A stretch of 64,000 nucleotides of DNA from assembly GCA_947178145.1 (NCBI GenBank), contig CAMWXE010000006.1, positions 1 through 64,000 of the forward strand. The letters are read 5' to 3'. Every line of letters begins with the position of its first letter. Position 1 is the first letter of the stretch. The position numbers and the translations under genes were made by a program. The notes below the pieces were generated by a model. That model was not told where the DNA came from. It searched no databases and saw only the letters and a program-made list of their open reading frames with translations. Shown here piece after piece: positions 43,669 through 51,781 of this stretch. Origin of the DNA: an uncultured Lachnospiraceae bacterium (GTDB taxonomy: Bacteria > Bacillota > Clostridia > Lachnospirales > Lachnospiraceae).

Positions 43669-44914
43669 CCGGACAATCGCTTTCCTGCCACGGAAGTCCC
43701 CACTTGTTCAGTGCCTCCATATATGGATCTGGATCGAACTCCTCCACTGTATAAACTCCTGGCTTATTCCACTTCCCCGTCAGAAGCATCATCGCGCCAA
43801 TCATTGCCGGCACGCCTGTCGTGTAGGAAATCGCCTGTAAACCAACTTCCCTGTAACACTCCTGATGGTCACACACGTTATAGAGATAATAGGTCTTTTC
43901 CTTTCCGTCCTTTTTCCCGGTAAAAATGCACCCAATATTCGTCTTCCCTTTTGTGCGTGGTCCAAGGCTTGCCGGATCGGGCAGCAGCGCCTTTAAGAAC
44001 TGAATCGGTACAATTTCCTTCCCCTCATAGTTGACCGGTATGGTCGAAAGCATGCCGACATCCTCAAGACATCTCATATGGTTCAGATAGCTCTGCCCAA
44101 ATGTCATAAAGAAACGAATCCTCTTCACACCGGGAATATTCTTTGCCAGCGACTCAATCTCCTCGTGATGCAGCAGATACATATCTTTTCTTCCCACCTG
44201 GTCAAAATCGTACTCTCTCCTGATGCTCATGGCCGGAACTTCTACCCAGTGGCCATTTTCCCAGTAGCTTCCGGGAGCGGATACTTCGCGCAGATTAATC
44301 TCCGGATTAAAGTTCGTGGCAAACGCATAGCCGTGATCCCCACCATTACAGTCCAGAATATCAATTGTGTCAATCTCATCAAACACATGCTTTCGTGCAT
44401 AAGCACAATACGCCTGTGTGACACCCGGATCAAACCCGGAACCGAGCAGCGCAGTGATACCTGCCTCCTCAAACTTTTTCCTGTATGCCCACTGCCATGA
44501 ATAATCAAAATACGCTGAGAAACCTTCCTCCCTGCACCGCTTTTCATAGGCTGCCTTCCACTTTGGCTCCTCAATATTCTCCGGCTCATAATTTGCAGTG
44601 TCCATATAGTTTACCTTACATTCAAGACATGCATCCATAATCGTCAGGTCCTGATATGGCAGTGCGATATTCATGACCAAATCCGGTTTGCAGCTCTTGA
44701 TCAACGCCACAACCTCCTCTTTATGATCCGCGTCCACCTGAGCCGTTGTAATCTTCGTCTTTGTCGTACCGTCCAGCTTCTCCTTTAATGCATCACACTT
44801 TGATTTCGTGCGGCTTGCGATCACAATCTCCTCAAACACTTCGCTGTTCTGGCAGCACTTGTGGATTGCCACACTCGCAACGCCGCCACACCCTATTATT
44901 AACGCTCTTCCCAT
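43655..44914 (-). CDS. Carboxynorspermidine/carboxyspermidine dehydrogenase
   Basis: The 419-residue enzyme is of the saccharopine dehydrogenase type, with the Rossmann loop LIIGCGGVASVAIHKC at 5-20 and conserved ALLGSGFDPGVTQAYCAYARKH and GGDHGYAFATNFNPEINLREVS segments. It reduces the Schiff base of aspartate semialdehyde with putrescine (giving carboxyspermidine) or diaminopropane (giving carboxynorspermidine). Its partner decarboxylase, nspC, follows. Because an agmatinase, and therefore putrescine, is encoded in the same gene row, carboxyspermidine and thus spermidine is the more likely product. True saccharopine dehydrogenase is an alternative but is not supported by context. Confidence 0.9.
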   Translation of the reverse strand: MGRALIIGCGGVASVAIHKCCQNSEVFEEIVIASRTKSKCDALKEKLDGTTKTKITTAQVDADHKEEVVALIKSCKPDLVMNIALPYQDLTIMDACLECKVNYMDTANYEPENIEEPKWKAAYEKRCREEGFSAYFDYSWQWAYRKKFEEAGITALLGSGFDPGVTQAYCAYARKHVFDEIDTIDILDCNGGDHGYAFATNFNPEINLREVSAPGSYWENGHWVEVPAMSIRREYDFDQVGRKDMYLLHHEEIESLAKNIPGVKRIRFFMTFGQSYLNHMRCLEDVGMLSTIPVNYEGKEIVPIQFLKALLPDPASLGPRTKGKTNIGCIFTGKKDGKEKTYYLYNVCDHQECYREVGLQAISYTTGVPAMIGAMMLLTGKWNKPGVYTVEEFDPDPYMEALNKWGLPWQESDCPVLVE

Positions 44915-45021
44915 CTTCTCTCATACTCCCTCTATCTCAATATTTTTGTTCTCCTGTAAATAATTCAGCACCTTAATACTGATGAATTTCTATTTCCATT
45001 TTATCACACATACACTTATCT

Positions 45022-45531
45022 CTAAAACTGCGGTTTATTATACTGAAAACACCCTAAAAAATGTAAACTGATATTATCGTGTTTTGCTTCCAAAATACTG
45101 CCATCATATTGAAAATCATATAAAACAACAGCAGTATTGCTCTCCGCAGCAAGTTTTTTTGAATCTCTTAACTCATCCAAAAACGAATCACAAAAAGAAA
45201 AACCATCAAACAAAATCTCTAGATCCTCTGTAAAATCATCCAAAACACATGCTTCTCGGTAATCTTCATCAAATGCTAATCCAAAATCATATTCAAACTG
45301 ATTATAAAATTCATAATTAAAATAATCTTTCAGCTCTTCTTCGCAGGCTCTATTTTGATTGTCAGCAATAAACAATTTTTTCCACACTTCACTTTGTTTT
45401 GCTTCCTCGATATCATCCGAATCTTCATCAAGATATACTGTTGACAAATAATTATCAAGCACACCGTAATCTTTGCATCGGCCTATCCAAAGAGACACAT
45501 ATCCTTCCTTATTTTCATAATCGTAAATCAT
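45022..45531 (-). CDS. Acidic protein resembling Imm22-type immunity proteins
   Basis: The 169-residue protein is strongly acidic and AT-rich in coding sequence, unlike its GC-richer neighbours. It starts with GYVSLWIGRCKDYGVLDNYLS, which matches the VSLWIG-x-DYL opening I associate with Imm22-type immunity proteins of contact-dependent toxin systems. The rest, with DDDIEEAKQSEVW-like acidic helices, is consistent but not decisive. No toxin gene is close. It is a foreign-looking gene inserted in the polyamine gene row. Confidence 0.6.
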   Translation of the reverse strand: MIYDYENKEGYVSLWIGRCKDYGVLDNYLSTVYLDEDSDDIEEAKQSEVWKKLFIADNQNRACEEELKDYFNYEFYNQFEYDFGLAFDEDYREACVLDDFTEDLEILFDGFSFCDSFLDELRDSKKLAAESNTAVVLYDFQYDGSILEAKHDNISLHFLGCFQYNKPQF

Positions 45532-45642
45532 GTAATAACCTCCAGTTCATTCTTCATCAGGGACTGTTCCGAAATAACTTGTGACAAGCCAATGTTATGT
45601 GTTATGTCTGAAATAACAGCCCGATTATAAACAGCAAAAAAA

Positions 45643-46200
45643 TCAATCCCAGCATCCACATGAAACCAGCATCAGCAAATCGTCCTTGATTGCCAAATAT
45701 TCATGATCACCAGAATCACATCCGCCAATTTCAATCACTGCCGCATCGGAAAATCTATCAAAGATTTCTTTCTGTTTTAACTCTGGAACCTGATCACTGT
45801 CCGCAAAAAATTGGATTTCCTTCACCAGATATTCCCAATCCCACTCAATCAGACGCAGTTCTCTTGGAATCGCATAATTTTTATATAACTCCTTCCCCCG
45901 TGTCAGACATACGATTCTCTGGGATTTCGGAATATTCCAAAAATCCTCGTCCCACTCCTCATAGATTGCCATGCTTGACAACACCGCTCTGACATAGGAC
46001 TCCGGCAGGTGATGTTGTATATATCCTTCAGGAAATGTAAACACATCAAGGTATATGCCCAGCGGATAGTCGTGCGCATAGCCGTGATACCAGTCTTCAT
46101 GCTGCACCTCTACATCAATCCATTCCAGTTCCTCAGCAATACGGCAAAATCCGTCATAATCCATAACAGTGCTTTCTAACCGTAACCTTTCAACATTCAT
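45643..46200 (-). CDS. Uncharacterised acidic protein
   Basis: Not recognised. The 185-residue soluble protein is rich in Trp, Tyr, Glu and Asp with regular hydrophobic spacing (SYVRAVLSSMAIYEEWDEDFW, LRLIEWDWEYLVKEIQFF) and ends in VEIGGCDSGDHEYL-like and SCGCWD segments. The start ATG 46200 follows GGGGGAA with a long gap, so it is tentative; a longer frame begins at 46236. It stands beside the Imm22-like gene, with the same low-GC, acidic character, and may have arrived with it. Confidence 0.55.
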   Translation of the reverse strand: MNVERLRLESTVMDYDGFCRIAEELEWIDVEVQHEDWYHGYAHDYPLGIYLDVFTFPEGYIQHHLPESYVRAVLSSMAIYEEWDEDFWNIPKSQRIVCLTRGKELYKNYAIPRELRLIEWDWEYLVKEIQFFADSDQVPELKQKEIFDRFSDAAVIEIGGCDSGDHEYLAIKDDLLMLVSCGCWD

Positions 46201-46271
46201 AACACCTGTTTCCCCCGCTTGCTGTATCAACAACATAATGATACTGATGCAATGTCTCCGTCTGAAACCAA

Positions 46272-47156
46272 TTACCTGATATACTTCTCCTCCAGCTTCA
46301 GCAGCAATTCGCGCAGTACCTTCAACGCGGTCGCTGTCGATGCCCCGCTTGGATCCAGCGGCGGCGACAGCTCATTCATATCACATCCCACAATATCAAG
46401 CCCGCCAATCTTTAATATCGCATCAAGCAGCTGCACAAACGTCACACCGCCTGCCTCCGGCGTCCCTGTTCCCGGAAAACAGGAGGGATCAAGCACATCC
46501 AGATCCAGCGTGAAATACACCGGCTTTCCCCTCAGCTCTTCCACGATCTTGTCAAGGCCTTCAAAATCAAACCTGCGCGTTGTCACATGCTGTTTTCCCC
46601 ACTCAAATTCCGTCCGATCCCCGCTTCGGATTCCAAACTGACAAATTCTGCCATCCCCCACAATATCCCATACCCGATGCATAACAGTGGCATGAGACAG
46701 CTTCGCACCCAGATAATCATCCCTCAGGTCTGCATGCGCATCAAAATGAATGACATGCAAATCGGGATACCTTTTCGCAACCGCCCTCACGGTGCCTAGT
46801 GTGACAAGATGTTCCCCGCCAATCATCAGCGGAAGCTTATCACTGTCAAGTATCTCCTGTGCATATGCAGTGATATCATTTAATGCCCGGTCGGTATCGC
46901 CAAAACACAGCTCCAAATCGCCTCCGTCAAATACCGCCGTATCTTCCAAATCCAAATCCTGATAAGGACTGTATGTCTCCAGCCCATAGGATTCCGCACG
47001 CATAGTTCTGCTGGCAAAGCGCGCACCGGGACGGTATGATGTCGTCGAGTCAAAAGGGGCACCGAAAATGACAATTCTCGCCTCCTCAAAAGACTTATCA
47101 CACCCTAAAAATGTTTCTATATTTCTGCCTTTTATTTTACCAGTATTGTCGCCCAT
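46272..47156 (-). CDS. speB: Agmatinase
   Basis: SpeB hydrolyses agmatine to putrescine and urea using a two-manganese centre. The 294-residue ureohydrolase shows the metal motifs GGEHLVT, HFDAHADLRDD and the LDLDVLDPSCFPGTGTPEAGG region with its two Asp, plus SRTMRAESYGLETYSP at the front. It follows speE (152 bases) and a PLP decarboxylase with an arginine-type role, giving a complete arginine to putrescine route. Start ATG 47156 uses AAAGG. Arginase and formiminoglutamase are the alternatives; neighbours favour agmatinase. Confidence 0.9.
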   Translation of the reverse strand: MGDNTGKIKGRNIETFLGCDKSFEEARIVIFGAPFDSTTSYRPGARFASRTMRAESYGLETYSPYQDLDLEDTAVFDGGDLELCFGDTDRALNDITAYAQEILDSDKLPLMIGGEHLVTLGTVRAVAKRYPDLHVIHFDAHADLRDDYLGAKLSHATVMHRVWDIVGDGRICQFGIRSGDRTEFEWGKQHVTTRRFDFEGLDKIVEELRGKPVYFTLDLDVLDPSCFPGTGTPEAGGVTFVQLLDAILKIGGLDIVGCDMNELSPPLDPSGASTATALKVLRELLLKLEEKYIR

Positions 47157-47308
47157 ATCTCCTAACCTTTCGCACTTTTTCTACAGTTCCTTACAACCAC
47201 CATACGCTCTTTCATGATTTCAATGCCACGATATATCAGGACGCATTGTTTATTACACTTTTTCACTGATTTTACAGCACAGTGCAAATCCGGTCCTGAA
47301 TCGCTGCA

Positions 47309-48160
47309 TTATTCGACTTTTTCAAGCATCTCCTCCACATAGTTTGGCAGCGCAAAAGCACCCTGGTGAAGCTGTTCGTTATAATATTTTGTCCTGATTC
47401 CCATAGATTTCCACCGGACAATATCCTGATCTTCCAACGGGCGGTATTTTTTTGATGCAAATCCAAAGAGCCAGTGTCCTGAAGGGTATGTCGGAATATG
47501 TGCCTGGTATACCCTGCTGATTGGAAAAGACTCCACAATCCGCTTGTGCGCTCTCTGCATCGCCGTCGCATCATTTGGATAAAACGGACTCTCATGCTGA
47601 TTCACCATAATTCCATCCGCCCTCAACGCCTTGTAACAATTTCCGTAAAACTCTTTGGTAAACAACCCTTCGCCTGGTCCAAACGGATCAGTCGAGTCCA
47701 CGAGAATCAGGTCATACACATTTTCATACCGCCGGACAAATTTTAGCCCATCCTCGTAATAAATATGCACCCGCTCATCGTCAAATCCGCATGCCGTCTG
47801 CTGCAGATACTGCCTGCACGCTGACACCACTTCCTCGTCAATCTCCACCAGATCAATGTGTTCTATGCTCTGATATCTGGCAAGCTCCCGCACTGTGCCG
47901 CCGTCACCACCGCCAATCACCAGAGCCTTTTTTACACAAGGATGCACTGCCATCGGCACATGCACCATCATTTCATGATAGATAAACTCATCTTTCTCTG
48001 TCAGCATCATATAGCCGTCAAGTGTCAGGAATCTGCCAAACTCCTTTGACAAAAAAATGTCAATCCGCTGAAAATCCGACTGCGACGAATAGAGCTGCCT
48101 GTCTACCTGTATCGAAAACTTCACATCCTCCGTATGCTTCTCAGTAAACCATAATTCCAT
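47309..48160 (-). CDS. speE: Spermidine synthase
   Basis: SpeE moves an aminopropyl group from decarboxylated S-adenosylmethionine to putrescine. The 283-residue protein has MELWFTEKHTEDVKFSIQV at the start, then VIGGGDGGTVRELARY (SAM-like binding loop), DLVEIDEEVVSACRQYL, and the active-site DLILVDSTDPFGPGEGLF with catalytic Asp. The start at 48160 has GGAAAGGA. It lies between the decarboxylase gene and speB, and speD, which supplies the aminopropyl donor, heads the row. Confidence 0.93.
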   Translation of the reverse strand: MELWFTEKHTEDVKFSIQVDRQLYSSQSDFQRIDIFLSKEFGRFLTLDGYMMLTEKDEFIYHEMMVHVPMAVHPCVKKALVIGGGDGGTVRELARYQSIEHIDLVEIDEEVVSACRQYLQQTACGFDDERVHIYYEDGLKFVRRYENVYDLILVDSTDPFGPGEGLFTKEFYGNCYKALRADGIMVNQHESPFYPNDATAMQRAHKRIVESFPISRVYQAHIPTYPSGHWLFGFASKKYRPLEDQDIVRWKSMGIRTKYYNEQLHQGAFALPNYVEEMLEKVE

Positions 48161-48258
48161 GTTTTCCTTTCCCTCTTTTTCTGTCTGTTTTTGCAGCACA
48201 TCTGTCGACGCAATTTGCTGCGGCCCCGGCTCTTCTGCCAGTTATCTGTAAGACAATT

Positions 48259-49710
48259 TCATCCGGATTCCTTTCTGACGTTCAATCTGTTAATCTCCAT
48301 ATCCTCCGGGCCTGTCACGGAACATCCTTTTGCCTTTGCATAACGAATATAATCAAGAATATCTCTGGTAATCAGCTCTCCCGGTGCCAGTATCGGTATT
48401 CCCGGCGGATAACACATCACAAACTCCGCACACACTGTATTCTCACATTCCGCCAGCGGTAACGACTGCTTATCGCTGTAAAACGCATCCTGCGGCGAGC
48501 AGACCACCCTCGGATTGATATATTCTGCTGTCATTAGACTGCCCCTGTCTCTTTTATACAGACGCCTAATCTCCGCAAGCGCACTCACAAGCCGCTCAAT
48601 ATCGCGCGGCCGGTCCCCCACTGACACATATGCCAATATATTTCCCAAGTCCCCAAACTCCGTCTGAATGTCATACTCATCCCGCAGGAGATCATATACC
48701 TCAATTCCTGCAAGTCCTATGGGCAGTGTATTAACCGATAGTTTCGTGATATCAAAATCATAAATGGAATCCCCGTTTACCAGCTCCCTTGAATACGCAT
48801 AGTAATCGCCAATCTGGTTAATCTCTCTTCTCGCATACTCCACCAGATCCTTCACTTTATCAAAAATCTCCTGACCATGCAGTGCCAGATTTCTCCTTGA
48901 AATATCCAGACTTGACATCAGTAGATACGAGCCGCTTGTCGTCTGCGTAATGTTAATCATCTGTCTGACAAGCCCCTCGCTCATATCCGGGCCGATCAGC
49001 AAAAATGACGACTGTGTCAGTGAACCACCTGATTTGTGCATACTCACCGCAGCCATGTCCGCCCCCGCCTCCATCGCAGTCATTGGCAGATCTTTATCAA
49101 AATAGAACTGCGTGCCATGCGCTTCATCCACCAGCACTTTCATGCCATGGGAATGTGCCAGATCTGTAATACCCTTTAAATTGGAACAAATACCGTAGTA
49201 CGTCGGATTATTCACAAGAACTGCTCTGGCATCCGGATTTTCTGCGATTGCCTTTTCCACCTCACTGCGTTTCATTCCCAATGCAATCCCAAGCTCATGG
49301 TTCATATCCGGATTGACATACACTGGCACTGCCCCGCAGAGTATCATAATATTGATCACGCTTCTGTGCACATTTCGCGGAAGGATGATCTTATCTCCCC
49401 GCCTACAGACCGACAGCACCATGCTCTGCACGGCAGATGTCGTTCCCCCTACCATGAAATACGCATGTGCCGCCCCAAATGCCTCCGCGGCAATCTCTTC
49501 TGCCTCCTTTATGACTGATACCGGATGGCACAGATTATCCAGCATTTTCATGGAGTTCACATCGACCGCAAGACACTGTTCCCCCAGAAAACTGGTCAGA
49601 TCCGGATTCCCTCTTCCATGCTTGTGCCCTGGCACATCAAATGGCACAAGTCTGTTTCTCTTCATTTCCTCCAATGCTTCCAATATGGGAGCGCGTGACT
49701 GGTCAAGCAC
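48259..49710 (-). CDS. speA: Arginine (or lysine/ornithine) decarboxylase, fold type I
   Basis: The 483-residue PLP enzyme belongs to the Orn/Lys/Arg decarboxylase major family in the short Gram-positive form without the receiver-like N-terminal domain. Seen are PFDVPGHKHGRGNP near 23-36, GGTTSAVQSMVLSV near 88-101, LVDEAHGTQFYF near 193-204 and the PLP lysine Lys226 in SMHKSGGSLTQSS. The family has members specific for arginine, lysine or ornithine; the agmatinase gene downstream makes arginine the most likely substrate, forming agmatine and CO2. It follows speD by 37 bases. Confidence 0.87.
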   Translation of the reverse strand: MLDQSRAPILEALEEMKRNRLVPFDVPGHKHGRGNPDLTSFLGEQCLAVDVNSMKMLDNLCHPVSVIKEAEEIAAEAFGAAHAYFMVGGTTSAVQSMVLSVCRRGDKIILPRNVHRSVINIMILCGAVPVYVNPDMNHELGIALGMKRSEVEKAIAENPDARAVLVNNPTYYGICSNLKGITDLAHSHGMKVLVDEAHGTQFYFDKDLPMTAMEAGADMAAVSMHKSGGSLTQSSFLLIGPDMSEGLVRQMINITQTTSGSYLLMSSLDISRRNLALHGQEIFDKVKDLVEYARREINQIGDYYAYSRELVNGDSIYDFDITKLSVNTLPIGLAGIEVYDLLRDEYDIQTEFGDLGNILAYVSVGDRPRDIERLVSALAEIRRLYKRDRGSLMTAEYINPRVVCSPQDAFYSDKQSLPLAECENTVCAEFVMCYPPGIPILAPGELITRDILDYIRYAKAKGCSVTGPEDMEINRLNVRKESG

Positions 49711-49747
49711 GATAATCCTAGCCTCCTCCGGAATGGTTTAAAAGTGT

Positions 49748-50569
49748 TCAATAGATATTCGTACCGCTAAATATTTCTATCATTTCCTGTCTTAAATTGT
49801 TGCTGATCTGCAGCCTTGTCTTAGGCGTAATTTCATAGATATCGGAATTAAACAGGTAATTTTGCAAGTCCATCTCCTTGATCAGCATCTTTGTGTGAAA
49901 AATATTGGCCTGATACATATTGATGTCGATCGCATCATACTTGTCTAAAATCGACTGGTCAATATAATCCTGTATGGAAGTGATCGTATGATCCATAAAA
50001 AGCTTCTTTCCTTCCACATTTCTGGTAAACCCCCGCACCCGGTAGTCCATTGTGATAATATCCGAATCAAAGCTTCCAATCAGATAATCCAATGTACTGA
50101 GCGGCGTGATCTCCCCACAGGTCGCCACGTCAATATCCACCCTGAATGTCGCAATATTTGTCTCCGGATGGTACTCCGGGTAGGTATGTACCGTAATATG
50201 GCTCTTGTCAAGATGCCCCACAATCTCATCATTGTGCTTTGCAGGCGCAAGCGTATCCTCGTAGACAAGAGCCGCACTCGCCGCACTCTTCTGCCCCGCC
50301 GGTATCATATTAGGCTCCGCTATGAGAAAAGTCACGCTCGCTCCCTGCGGCTCATAGTCCTGTCTGGATACATTCAGTACATGGGCACCAATCATATCAG
50401 TCACATGAAATAAAATTTTAGTGAGACGCTCTGAATTATACTGTTCGTCAATGTAAGCAATATAATCCTTCTGCTCGCGCGCACTCTTCGCATAACAGAC
50501 ATCATAAATATTAAAGCTCAATGATTTTGTAAGATTATTAAAACCATACAATTTTAATTTCGTCTCCAT
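49748..50569 (-). CDS. speD: S-adenosylmethionine decarboxylase, class I (pyruvoyl)
   Basis: The 273-residue proenzyme resembles the E. coli SpeD group. It cuts itself before Ser123 in GHLDKSHITVHTYPE, and that serine becomes the pyruvoyl cofactor; DVATCGEITPL carries the active-site Cys151. Product is decarboxylated SAM, the aminopropyl donor for SpeE. The E. coli-type class I form is longer than the short SpeH type found in Bacillus. The start follows GGGAGG. It is first in the polyamine row, behind a long leader with a terminator-like stem and a 14-codon reading frame. Confidence 0.93.
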   Translation of the reverse strand: METKLKLYGFNNLTKSLSFNIYDVCYAKSAREQKDYIAYIDEQYNSERLTKILFHVTDMIGAHVLNVSRQDYEPQGASVTFLIAEPNMIPAGQKSAASAALVYEDTLAPAKHNDEIVGHLDKSHITVHTYPEYHPETNIATFRVDIDVATCGEITPLSTLDYLIGSFDSDIITMDYRVRGFTRNVEGKKLFMDHTITSIQDYIDQSILDKYDAIDINMYQANIFHTKMLIKEMDLQNYLFNSDIYEITPKTRLQISNNLRQEMIEIFSGTNIY

Positions 50570-50596
50570 GGCCTGATGTACCTCCCTTCCGCTGTA

Positions 50597-50641
50597 TCAA
50601 CGCACAAAAAATGAGCGGAAACCATTCCGATCTCCACTCAT
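50597..50641 (-). CDS. Putative 14-residue leader peptide of speD
   Basis: On the minus strand ATG at 50641 to TGA at 50597 encodes MSGDRNGFRSFFVR. Its start codon is at the base of the terminator-like stem and its Phe-Phe codons lie in the T tract. The frame ends 27 bases ahead of the speD start. There is no strong ribosome binding site before it, so its translation is uncertain. Confidence 0.4.
   Translation of the reverse strand: MSGDRNGFRSFFVR
50606..50639 (-). terminator. Terminator-like stem in the speD leader
   Basis: On the minus strand GAGTGGA pairs with TCCGCTC, separated by 13 bases, followed by ATTTTTT. It lies between the probable promoter and speD, 37 bases ahead of the start, so it may work as an attenuator; it could also end transcripts from upstream genes. 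Confidence 0.65.
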
Positions 50642-50676
50642 AATAATAAATCACACTATCTGTCAGACACACATAT

Positions 50677-50682
50677 ATTATA
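50677..50682 (-). promoter_or_regulatory. TATAAT -10 box for the polyamine row
   Basis: A perfect TATAAT on the minus strand about 108 bases before speD. The -35 region is weak (TAGACT, 15 bases away), so an activator or a different spacing is possible. Confidence 0.45.
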
Positions 50683-50731
50683 TAACAAGGTGACCAGAGT
50701 CTATATAGCAAAAAACTTTACTTTTACTACT

Positions 50732-50789
50732 CTTATTGATTTTCACAAGTGGATTGTTGCGGATATCATAGTCGTATCCAATCAATAAG
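50732..50789. other. Structured element with 10-bp closing stem
   Basis: CTTATTGATT (50732-50741) and AATCAATAAG (50780-50789) form a perfect closing stem. Inside are two short hairpins, ACAA/TTGT (50745-50757) and GGATA/TATCC (50761-50779), giving a three-way-junction shape. It lies upstream of the speD promoter, so it may be part of another transcript, a mobile-element end or an unknown RNA. Confidence 0.45.
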
Positions 50790-50843
50790 GCTCTAACCGC
50801 CTTAATATTCAATAAACTTATTATACGTGATGACCTCTGTATT

Positions 50844-50857
50844 TGCAAGCGTTTTCT
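50844..50857. promoter_or_regulatory. cre-like site
   Basis: TGCAAGCGTTTTCT differs in one position from the TGNAANCGNWWNCA consensus for CcpA binding. The chance of a random match is substantial, so this is weak. Confidence 0.25.
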
Positions 50858-50903
50858 TCACTATTTCGCGTCCGGTTGTAACAGTTGTGTTACTGTTCAC
50901 AGG

Positions 50904-51015
50904 CAATGTCATTAACTTAAGGAATTTGACCAACAAATTGTACTGGAAAATGCCCAATAAATCATTGTATTTGTTCACAAACCCTAGGTATTAAGGTCTT
51001 AAGTAAATGACATTG
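50904..51015. mobile_element. MITE-like element, 112 bp, 9-bp target duplication
   Basis: Terminal inverted repeats of 18 bp, CAATGTCATTAACTTAAG at 50904-50921 and its complement with one mismatch at 50998-51015, are flanked on both sides by the identical 9-mer GTTCACAGG (50895-50903 and 51016-51024). There is no coding sequence. An 8-9 bp duplication fits several DDE transposase families; the parent element is not in this window. Confidence 0.85.
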
Positions 51016-51082
51016 GTTCACAGGGCGCATATACTGCGCATTCCGTGAGAAAGCATATTGCTTGAAAGCAAAAATCCATGTA

Positions 51083-51625
51083 TTACAGCTCCAGATTTGA
51101 CATGCGAATCGTAAGATCCATATAAATTCCAGCGGGAATATCCTCCGTAAAGCTGTACTCGTTCATATCATCCTGATAAAAATTATAAACCATAACTCTC
51201 GTCTTGTCTGCATCTACAATCCAGTATTCACGCACTCCCGCGGAACGATATTTAAAAAGTTTTATCGTGTAATCTATCCTTCTGCTGGCAGGGGACACTA
51301 CCTCTATAATCCAGTCCGGCGCACCATTGCAGCCTCTGTCATCCAGCTTGTTTTCATCACAGATAATGCAGATATCCGGCTCTACATAGCTCTTGTCATC
51401 CGCATTGATAAATACGCCAAACGGATTGATATCCACTTCGCCCTTAAAGCTGTTCCTTCTGATATATTCGCGAATCGTCGCATAGAGTTCACCGACAATC
51501 CTTTGATGATTTCTCGTCGCTGGCGCCATATAATATACCTTTCCGTCGATGAGCTCCGCTCTCTGTCCTTCCGGGAGATTATATACATCGTTAATTGTGT
51601 ATGTGTTTAATTCAGTTAGTGCCAT
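51083..51625 (-). CDS. Uma2-family (DUF820) PD-(D/E)XK nuclease-like protein
   Basis: The 180-residue protein has the Uma2 pattern: YNLPEGQRAELIDGKVYYM, SYVEPDICIICDE with the first acidic residue, DWIIEVVSPASRRIDYTIKLFKYRSAGVREYW with the Glu and Lys of the restriction-like fold, then IVDADK. These proteins are common in many copies in cyanobacteria and occur in Firmicutes; their real function is unknown. The start has AAGGAG. It is isolated between the etfA terminator and the second MITE-like element. Confidence 0.85.
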   Translation of the reverse strand: MALTELNTYTINDVYNLPEGQRAELIDGKVYYMAPATRNHQRIVGELYATIREYIRRNSFKGEVDINPFGVFINADDKSYVEPDICIICDENKLDDRGCNGAPDWIIEVVSPASRRIDYTIKLFKYRSAGVREYWIVDADKTRVMVYNFYQDDMNEYSFTEDIPAGIYMDLTIRMSNLEL

Positions 51626-51725
51626 TCTTATTCTCCTTATCCATTATACCGCTTATATTTCATTCACAGGCAAAGGCAAAAAACTTGCCTCCTCTGAAAT
51701 ATTATACCTTATTTTTCGACAAAAT

Positions 51726-51757
51726 AAAACCCCAGAGGACAAATCCTTTGAGGTTTT
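51726..51757 (-). terminator. Terminator of the butyryl-CoA operon
   Basis: Stem AAAACCTCAAAGGA / TCCTCTGGGGTTTT (12 of 14 pairs, counting one G-T) with a 4-base loop, then ATTTT on the minus strand. It lies 25 bases past the etfA stop. Confidence 0.85.
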
Positions 51758-51781
51758 ATGTAAATTTTAATATTTCTGTGA

